A DNA stretch of 64,000 nucleotides from Gonium pectorale. Taxonomy: Eukaryota; Chlorophyta; Chlorophyceae; Chlamydomonadales; Volvocaceae. Location: the NCBI GenBank assembly GCA_001584585.1, contig LSYV01000008.1, forward strand, positions 1,834,429 to 1,898,428, read 5' to 3'. This document shows, piece by piece, positions 55,737-64,000 of this stretch. The position numbers and the translations under genes are program-made. Position 1 is the stretch's first letter. Every line of letters begins with the position of its first letter. The notes under the pieces were generated by a model that saw only the letters and a program-made list of their open reading frames with translations, did no database searches and was not told the origin of the DNA.

Positions 55737-57869
55737 GGGGGCGGCTGAGAGCTGATGCTGCCTGCTACCTCAAACCATTGCCAGCATGGACGAACCTCCT
55801 GCTCTTCAGACGAGGCTGGGCCCCCAACTGCGCTTTGCGGGTGGCGAGGTACCGCTGACCGAGTCTGGTCAACTTTTTGCCTCTTCGTGGGCATGCTTCC
55901 TGCTGCTGAACGAGCTGTGCACGAGCTCAGGAGCAAGCGCGCGGGCTGCCGTCTGGCAAGGAAAATGGGCGGTGTCAACAATCCATCTCTCAATACTACC
56001 TGCATAGCTGAATGTGTATGTTATGAACTAAGGCTATGAAGGACATTGGTTTGGGCGCGCAAATTTAAGTTTCAAGACAAGTCCGGCAGACCCTGGCGGC
56101 GCCGCACTAGGCTTGAAGACAGCCTGCCGAGATTGCTTATGCAATCCTGAACATGAATTCGCTGGTGGAGCCAAGGCCCGACCCACCGACCCGCAGACAT
56201 GCATCCGGGGAGTGGACATGCAGCTCCGTGGATGGCGAGTGCACGCCCTCGGCAGATGTGGGGCACGGGCGTATCTCTCCGGCTCTGGGATAGTGTATCG
56301 GTTGTGGGGGTAGTCAGTGCAAACTTACGGGGTCCACACACGGATTCGCAAAAACAGGGAGGCACCTCTACGGACATCGGGTGCGATGCTTACAGTAGGG
56401 CACCGCGGGGACCTTTACGAACTGATGATGCCAGGACTTGCGACGTAACCAGCAGGGTGGGTTGGTACATTGCAAGGCGCCGTGACCAGATGGACCCTCC
56501 AGTCTGTGACAGACCAGCTTGCATCATAATGGTGAAGGCCTGTTGTCTGAAGCCTTTTGTGATGGGAACGGGCATAGAAAGGGTTCGTGCTGTGTGCCCG
56601 GCGCCCTACTGGCAACGTCGTGCCATCGGGTGTGATGGGTGTGTATGATTGTGGAGGTGGCAGAGGTGACCTTACCTGCCTCTGTTTTGCTGTTTACGTA
56701 GACAGGGGCCATAGCAGCACCGGGTATCGCCGGGGACTATCACCACAAAGCAGAAACAGGGTACACCACGAGCCGCACCCCATACACCATCTTGACACGA
56801 ACAGCCCTAACGATCAGGATGCACGATCCCTTCAGTTCTGAGTATAGATGCCGGCGCGCAACCCCATATATTTACCGGAATGCTGATCAGAGCCACTACC
56901 CTATTGGCCCTTCATGGAAAGTGCAGTGCCTGGCATCCAGGCGTGTTCAAGCTGGACGTCACCGGACAAGCAACACCGCAACACTAGAGCAATAAGCCAA
57001 TGACGCTACACCACCATTGCTACCTCCGTCATTGCCTCACGACTGCCCTAAGGCCTTATGACACAGCTCTTGGGGGTTTGGACAGCAGTGGGTCGACGTC
57101 CATGGAGGACACGCCTTGTAGACAGCTAACGGATTGCCTGCTTGCACACCTTACATGAGGTCGCCATTCGCATTGCTGATTCCGTGGGGCGATGGGGGCC
57201 TCACGGACATGGAGATCAGCCGTCCATCTGGAACAGACCGCCGCTGCTAGACCATCACGCAATGACAGGCGCTGCCGCTTCCCAGCCTATCGTGCACCTG
57301 GGCAACCGTGTGTTCGCAACTGGACACGGGCTTGCGGCCCGGCCGAGTCACATCCAGCCGCTCGCCAGTATACGTTGTGAAACCCATCAACCCAGTCAGC
57401 CTGAACCTGCCCGGATCCAAAACGATGCCCGGAATCTTTGATGCGAAACCGACTCCTGCATGCACAGGGCCATGGCGACGCAGCGTCCCTTTCCGTCTCG
57501 CACCAATCGCTTCACTCCATATACACTCCATTTGCTGCCACGCTGTCAGACATAGAGAATACGCACTCCATTCTGCTTGCATTGCCAACATGCCCGGGGC
57601 TCTACCGCAGGCATCGCCCTATTCCACAGCTCCGCTCCATACCTACGGCACCCGCGTCGCTGACAACCACGGTAGGCGCACAGCTAGGGCACGCAAGTAT
57701 GCAGCATTCACGCTCGACGTCCAGCCCATAATGCGCCGTCACCCGGCCGAAACCGGCCGCATACGAACCGGAGAACCCCTGTGACCGTCCCTGCATTATC
57801 CCTTCTGCGCAGCTACCTGTTATTACCCCGAAGGTCCATATTGCATTTTGCAGCAAAGTCCCGGAACCG
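55737..57869. other. Intergenic region between minus-strand genes
   Basis: 2.1 kb without a supported gene. A minus-strand TGTAA (TTACA at 57151-57155) may serve the plastid membrane protein gene ending at 57870. Frames such as 57308-57784 (plus) show no motif or codon bias. Confidence 0.5.
57151..57155 (-). terminator. Candidate TGTAA poly(A) signal, plastid protein gene
   Basis: TTACA on the plus strand, about 715 nt after the stop at 57870, with no nearer copy seen. Confidence 0.4.
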
Positions 57870-58429
57870 CTATTGCTTAAAGGGTGCCGTGGTCCACATC
57901 AGCGCCGCATAGGCTGCGGGAGGTCCAAACACAAGGAGCATAGCCAGGACGCCGTTCGCTTGGAAGGGCGCGTCGATCAGCAGCGAGCCGTACTTGATAG
58001 CAGCAGCACCTGCGGGCGCCGGGAACATTAGGGTGGGGTAGGGCGGTAGCTGGGCCACAGCCTTGCCCAGGGTACCCCACGATCTAAGCCCTCAAGGCGA
58101 CGCCGGATACATACCCCCGCGTTGAGTCGTATCTACGTCCCATATCCCAACAGGTAGTCCGGTTCCACCCACGAACCTGCGAAGCTGATAACCGCCAGCT
58201 TTCCTACGAAGAGCAGGTCACTGCTGCCGCCATCTACGCCAAAGGAACCCGGACCACGGTCGGGGTTTGTGGCACGGGCAGCCACCAGGCCACGGGGAGG
58301 TGTCCAGCGCTGCGTCGAGGGCTGCTGTACACGGATACATAATCGACGACATCCGAGGAGAGCAATGCGACCAGGCACATGCGCAGCGGCTACAGGCCTC
58401 TGCGAGGCGCAAGGTTTGGACGCCTGCAT
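57870..58429 (-). CDS. Small plastid-targeted membrane protein
   Basis: Exons in gene order 58429-58177 and 58009-57870 give 130 aa. The first 55 residues are rich in Ala, Arg, Ser and Gln with almost no acidic residues, ending VAARATN, a good chloroplast transit peptide with a V-x-A type cleavage site. The mature part has two hydrophobic segments: one spanning the splice junction (LLFVGKLAVISFAG, then AAAIKYGSLLI) and a second (GVLAMLLVFGPPAAYAALMW), joined by a short loop DAPFQAN. This fits a small thylakoid or envelope protein; function unknown. The donor GTTCGT is weak, but only this phase-1 junction gives an uninterrupted hydrophobic segment. An acceptor at CAG before CTACCG with a GTGGAA donor is the alternative. 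Confidence 0.7.
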
Positions 58430-58786
58430 CGCGTCTGGACAGCGCCGCAATGACTGTGGTACTTAAGAAACAGCTCTAATATTTCTGCCGTTTCATGAGC
58501 CAGTTCCATTCCATTGTCTAAAATACGGCGAACGGGAGTTTAGTGAACTCTTTTGCCGGTGCCCATTGCCGTTATAATTAGGTCAAATCGATAGTAAAAA
58601 ACGATGAACCTTGCCGATCGACAGCCTAATGCAAGGAAGAACCTTCAGGTGTGATAGTACTTCAAACTAACAGCAATATATGATAGCCATCGATAATACA
58701 CAGAATTCCCGCATGCAAACATGCCGAAAATGAGCAGTCAACGGTCCGGTTGTCCGTTCCATGCACGTTGAGCGCCGGCCTTGATT
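58430..58786. promoter_or_regulatory. Divergent promoter region
   Basis: 357 bp between the start codons of the minus-strand plastid protein and the plus-strand coiled-coil gene. The centre (about 58480-58700) is clearly AT-rich for this genome, as expected for a shared promoter. Confidence 0.5.
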
Positions 58787-61700
58787 ATGGCTCCAAGAGA
58801 GGACCCACGCGGCAGCGGTGGCCATGGTTTTGATGAGCGGAGGTCCGCCGGTCTGGACGACGCCGTGCGCAAGCTGGAGACGTTCAAGCACCTGTACAGC
58901 AGCTACCGCAAGGAGGAGCTCACCTCGCAGCTCGCCAGGTCCATGCTGCTCCAGCGCGACGACTCGAGTCCTGCCGCAGCAGCCCTGCTGCCGGAGGCCC
59001 CGTCCCTGCCGCTGTCCAACCGGACAAGCCACACCGCCACCCGCCGCACACGCCGGCGCTCATCGTCCTCATCAATCCAGTACCGTCCGCTCCAGGATCA
59101 AGCTCGTGCCTGGCAGGCTTCTCTTTCCTCCGTTGGAGCCGACCTGGCTAGCGACCGGCCATCGATTGTGCAGCGGTTGCTGACGGAGCCGGATCGCAAG
59201 GAGCACACATTGACAAGCGTGCACAGCAGGCGCAGCAGGCCAAAGGGCTCGCAGCGCTCTTCACCAGAGCGGAGACTCGGCGATGAGCGCACGGGCCAGC
59301 TTCAGATCCAGGTTGGCTCGGCCTGACATTGTCTCTTCCATAGGAAATGCGCACACTGAGCGATACTGACCAGAGACTCACCGGGGCCCGCGATGATTCT
59401 GGGAGAGTAGGTGACAGCGGTAGGGCTGGAAAGACACTTACTCGGCCTGATGGTGGATGGCCAAGTCTTGATGATGCCCTGTTGCTGGCGGGCGGATGCC
59501 CTGTTGCTGGGTGCGACCTTGCTGGACGGTGCACTCTCATAGCATAAGCGTCACACTTGGCCCATGAGCGCCGCCCCGGGCTCGGTACTGTGGTCGCTGT
59601 CACGTGCAGGGCCTACAGGACAGGCCGGCTGCATCGTCGGCCCAGTTGCATGCCCTTGAATCGGAGCCGTGGGATATGCTCGATGCGATTTCCAACATGG
59701 CGGCTGAGTCGGCGCAGAGAGATCGCGAGCATCGGGAGCTTGAGCGCGCGAGGCTGGCGCTGGTCGACAAGCAGAGGGAGGCCGCGGCTCGGGAGGCGTT
59801 GATGCAAGTAGCCTCACAGGTAGTCCGCATGGTTCAGAAAGTACAGAACGTAAGGCTGAAGAGGAATGCAGGCCAGGGGTGCTGTGCCAGCCAGGAGCCG
59901 CCAGACCACTGATCGTGCTGTGCTTGCAGTGGTAGGGTTTGCTAATGCTGGTCGACCCTCTCCCGCTGTAGATGTCCAGCCATCCCGAGCGACTATCGCG
60001 GGATGATGTGGCGGGTCTCGCGTCCCACTACGCGGATTGCGAGGTGGCGCTGAGCCGCACTGATGCGGCGGTGCGCCGCCGCTTATCGCTGCTGTCTTCC
60101 TATGAGTCGGAAGGCGGCTTCAAGCCGGGAAGCGCTGCAGGGGCATCTGCAGGAGGTGCAAGCCTCAGGGGCGGTGGCGGGGACGACGTCTCCAACAGCG
60201 CCTGCCTGAGCTACGTCAAGGTAGGCGGAGGCAGCTGCAGGGCTGCCGGATGTCGATTGCGCTTGCACATTCACAGGCTCCCACGACCGCCCTGGTGTCC
60301 ATATGCGCTATGAAGGCCTTCAGGCGCAGCTTTTCTCAAGGCAATGTGGCTTCTGACCGGCTCGGTGATTTCGCGTCCCCTACTTTGAACCCGTGTGCTC
60401 ACAGGAAGTGCGCGATAGTCTTGTCGCCGCTACCGCGTACCTGGCAACACACGTCAGCGCAGACCGGCCAATAAGTCAGATGTCCGTCATGCCGGTGCTA
60501 GCACACTTGCAGCAGCAGGCTGCTGGGCTCGGCCGGGCTCTGGCACAGCTTGCTAGCGAGACAGCGGAGGATGCTTCTAGGCTGGCGCGGGCAGAGGTAA
60601 GCCAAGCTTTGTGGCCTGTTCCGATGCCTGCTTGGACATCAGCACACATACCTAGCCGGCTGCTACTATATGCATGTTCAATAACATGGCTTAATCTTGC
60701 TACATACGTGTTCTCAAATGTGCCATGCGTGTCCTGGGTGTTGCCCAGGCTAAGGACCGGGAGCGCGAATCGCAGCTGGCTTCCTTGATGGCCGAGAAGG
60801 CCAGGCTGGCGTCGCAGGCCGCTGGTGCTGCTCAGACCGAAACACTTGCACGGCAGTTGCAGGAGCAGCGGCAGGTGGGGTGTTACTCGTGGTACCTCTC
60901 GGCCCAGGAGAAATGCCACGACGGGAAATGGGCATTGTGCCTTGTACAGATACCCGCATAAGGGGAGCGGGCATATCTAACAGTCGACTGTGCGCATGTT
61001 CCTGTGCTGCTAGGCATTCACGTACTCGCCGCTTCATCAGACGTCGTTGCCGGGGTTCTGTTGCAAGGCTTTGGAGGTCACGTACCAGCAGGACAGGGAG
61101 CTTTTTGGGCAAGTCCCAGCAATCCGCCCATTCCCGTTGCACCCTGCCCTCCGCGGCCTGCCTGTCACAGGAGAACGAGGCCCTGCACACTCGCATGCGG
61201 ACAATGCGCAAAAAGCTAAAAGTGGCCTTCGAGGAAATGGTGGCACATAACAAGGAGCTGCGAGACAAGCTGGCGGCGGCACAGGTGGGGAGGGCATACG
61301 AAGGACGCTGGGTAGTGCGAGGACGCAGACAGGGTAACGCAAACTGCAATGTTTTACGCTAATAGTTCCTGAAGTGAACAGCAGGGAACATGTGCAACGC
61401 AGGCAAAAACTGACGATGGCAGCCGGCTCGTGGACCAGGCGCAGCGGCTGAAAGACGAGCTGGGCTTGGCATCGGAGAACCTCAAAGTGCGTATGAAAGC
61501 TTCCAAACCTGTGAGAGGTGTGCCCGGTATTAATCAGGGTTCCAGTGATGCCTCACTGTACAAAATCCACAACCAGTACCCAAGCGCGCGCGCCTCTATT
61601 CGCCACGTACAGGCACAGCAGCTGCGTGACATGGAGCTGGTCTCGGAGCTGAAGGAGGCACGACAGCAGGTCACAGCGGCTGCGGAGCAGGTCCAGAAGC

Positions 61701-64000
61701 TGCAGGCAGACGTACAGACGGCCGAGGCGCGTGCGGCGGTGAGTTCAGGTGGTGCAGTGGTACCGTGTACAGTTGTGGTACGGCGCTACTGCATGGAAGT
61801 ATGTTGGCAGTTTCTCTCGTAGTGCCTTCCTGGGCAAATGCCATCTGAGTAGACGCTCAGGCTCAAGTGAATCATTCCTCCCTGACGGCTGTCCGTTTTA
61901 GGAGCTGGAGGCTGACTTGAACGCGGAACGTGACCGTGCCGTAAGGATTAGGGCTGATCACGGAACGCAGGTGAGCTTCCGTGTGTCCGCTTGGGCAAAG
62001 TGGCAGGAATGGGCACTTGCACCATACGTCACTTTTATATGCCTACATGTGTGGAGCCAACGCCCCAACCATGTTCGCATCCTCCTTTCAGTTGGCGGAC
62101 TTGCGTGCGGACGTCCGGCAGCAGCTGCAACTGGTTGTGGACGCGTACAGCGAGGAGTTGGCAGCTCTTCACGCGCAGTTGGCGCGCGTCGAACATGCGC
62201 AGCAAGCAGCCACGGCCTCACCACGGTCACGCAGCGTCACGGGCCCGGCTGCAGCTGCGGCAGCAGCTGCGACGGCGGGGCGGGCTGAGGCTTGGCGCCT
62301 TGCCTACGAGGTATGGCAGCCAGTCTTACCATTTGCATGGACCGCAGTTCCATGCCGTTGCTGCTTCTCTGCAGAGGCGAGGCTTTCTCGCGAACGTGCC
62401 GTTTCCTCATGTGTTGCGCAGGAAGTCCGGGAACTGGCGCACTCGCTTAAGGCGCAGCTTGACGCGGCCGAGACCGAAAACACGCGATTGCAGGTCAGTG
62501 CTGCACATCAGAGTTACAATCTGCCTTCGGCCTTTCGTACCCATTGCTCCTGCTCAGAGCATGCATCCTTCCTGTGCAAGTCGTATGGGTTCGCTTATTC
62601 TCTATCGTACTATCAATCAAGACCCCTACCGTGTCACCGTTTGCTCACCTGCAGCTTCAACTTCAACGCCTGACAGCAGCGGCAGTTGCGTCGGCTGCTG
62701 CCTCCATTGGCCACAGCGTGGGCGTGAAGGAGCCACAACGGCAGATGCTGGCGGCGCAGCAGCCACACCAACAGAGCCCCGCACGCGCACAACGTGCGGC
62801 TGGCATCCTGCGTGGCAGTACGGTGCAGCAGCCGCACCCCGCCGCCACACCGGTCGGCTCAGCTGCGGCCGCGGCCACACCGCTGCACCTCCAGCCACGC
62901 CGCCCAGGGACTGCACCCGCGGCAGGTGGCACAAAACCTGCAGGGACCGGCCGGCCTGTGACCGCTGCCGCTGGGGCTGCTCGCGCCGTGGCAGCGAAGG
63001 CCGAGCAGCGTACTATGCCTTCTGCAAGGGAGCTGTCGTCCCCGCGATCCTCGGTGATGATCAGCACCCGAACAGACGCAGCTGCTGCGACGGACCATGC
63101 TGAGACCCGGCAGCAGGGCGCTCAGACAGAAGCGCCAAGCTCTCCACAGGTATTGGGTAGCATGCACGTGTGAGAGCCAAGCGTGTATGAGCCTGCGGGG
63201 GAACAGTCAAAGCTACTCGTGTCACGTATGCAATTGATGGTTTGATTTACGCGATCACTCTCAGCGGTGGGGACTGCGCGTTGGCGTGAAGTAAATACGC
63301 TTGCCCACCGCTCGCCCTTCCTTCTCCCTCACCTCTGCCATCTGCATCTGCAGCCCGCCTCCTCGCCAGTCCCAGCGGAGAAAGCAACAAACAAGCTGGT
63401 CATCGTGCTGAGGCAGGAGGGCCCCTCCGCAGCTCGGGCCGCCATCACCCGCGTCGCCCTTGAGCGCATGGGCGACAGCAGCAGCATTGGAAATAGCGGC
63501 TCACCATCTAGCCCCACGTCCGGCACCGCCGACGATGGCCACCATAAGTATACTCGCAATCGCAGCCCCTGTAGCGGCAGCAGGAGAGCAGAGACCAAAC
63601 GTGGCAGTAGCCGGCGGGGTGGCGGCAGCCGTGTGAGCAGCCCCGGTAGAGGTGCTTCGAGCGGCTACGGCTGGCAACACCGTGAGCCGCACAGCAGCGA
63701 GGGCAGCGCCGGAAGCGGGAGTGGTAGTGGGGAGGGATACACAGAAGACGGCCTCGGCACTCGGGCGCTTGGCGAGCACGTGACGGCGCTGCAGGAGCAG
63801 CTTGCCGCCCTCACGTACCAGAATTCTATCATTACCACCCAGGCAAGCGTATCCTACGACCACTACAGATGTTATGACGTTAAATCGGGCTTATACTGGT
63901 ATTGATGGCAAACCTTCGCATGCATTAGGCATCAGGGCAAGTGGGGTGTGCGGGGCAGCTTGATTGAGTTTGATCCCGCGCATGCAAGAGAGCCTATGAT
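58787..64000 (+). CDS. Large coiled-coil protein, 3' end beyond window
   Basis: Exons 58787-59311, 59610-59849, 59972-60220, 60405-60596, 60749-60874, 61171-61284, 61403-61486, 61613-61738, 61902-61970, 62092-62310, 62422-62493, 62655-63149 and 63354-about 63842 give about 1,000 aa so far. The N-terminal 175 residues are basic and Ser-rich. Then follow heptad-like coiled-coil exons (RDREHRELERARLALVDKQ; EVRDSLVAATAYL; LMAEKARLASQAAG; RMRTMRKKLKVAFEEM; ELVSELKEARQQV; LADLRADVRQQLQ). Next come a Gln/Ala-rich disordered exon and a Ser/Gly/Arg-rich exon ending in a new helix (ALGEHVTALQEQLAALTYQN). Such architecture is common in centrosomal, basal-body or cytoskeletal scaffolds, but no family is recognised. 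All twelve internal introns are phase 0. The last visible exon either uses a GC donor at 63843 (CAG then GCAAGC) or extends to a stop at 63903-63905; the former is preferred because the helix is cut abruptly. Confidence 0.8.

Noticed and set aside
57308..57784. 158-codon plus-strand frame before the plastid protein gene
   Set aside because: No coding bias and no motif.

Overview
The window looks like nuclear DNA from a green alga, most likely a volvocine (Chlamydomonas/Volvox-type) species. The evidence is GC-rich coding sequence with strong G/C third positions, many short GT-AG introns, long Ala/Gly/Gln low-complexity stretches, TGTAA motifs (the volvocine poly(A) signal) downstream of several genes, and typical families: a PAS-linked class III cyclase, a tubulin-tyrosine-ligase-like enzyme and a protein with a plastid transit peptide. 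All gene models were assembled by hand from splice consensus, reading-frame continuity and family motifs; there is no transcript evidence.

Eleven protein genes are supported. Plus strand: a 1,630-aa Gln-rich protein with a C2HC zinc finger (902-6946); an N-acylated HECT ubiquitin ligase (8980-12960). Minus strand: a 2,607-aa guanylate cyclase in 11 exons (26488-15191). Plus strand: an unidentified 593-aa protein (26765-29973) sharing a 276-bp divergent promoter with the cyclase; the ribosome-biogenesis factor UTP10/HEATR1 (31774-42822). Minus strand: a small DUF1771-Smr protein (44909-43715). Plus strand: a mitochondrial carrier (45534-47398). Minus strand: a 134-aa unidentified protein (50701-49838), a TTLL enzyme (55736-51568) and a small plastid membrane protein (58429-57870). 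Plus strand: a coiled-coil protein (58787 to beyond the window end).

The genes do not form one pathway. Several may concern signalling or cilia (guanylate cyclase, TTLL, possibly the coiled-coil protein). Others are housekeeping functions: rRNA processing, mitochondrial transport, ubiquitination and plastid. Long gaps (6947-8979, 12961-15190, 29974-31773, 47399-49837, 55737-57869) show no convincing genes and probably hold UTRs, promoters and degenerate repeats. No tRNA, rRNA, CRISPR array or intact transposon was recognised.

The most interesting points are: a 12-nt microexon that encodes the GTP-selecting Glu of the cyclase; a PAS domain split by an insertion of about 1,030 residues; a HECT ligase with a dual-acylation N-terminus and about 260 residues after the catalytic Cys; two well-supported GC-AG introns and a possible third; a 13-exon coiled-coil gene in which every intron is phase 0; a UTP10 intron flanked by a 12-bp direct repeat; and a 20-bp perfect palindrome in front of the carrier gene.
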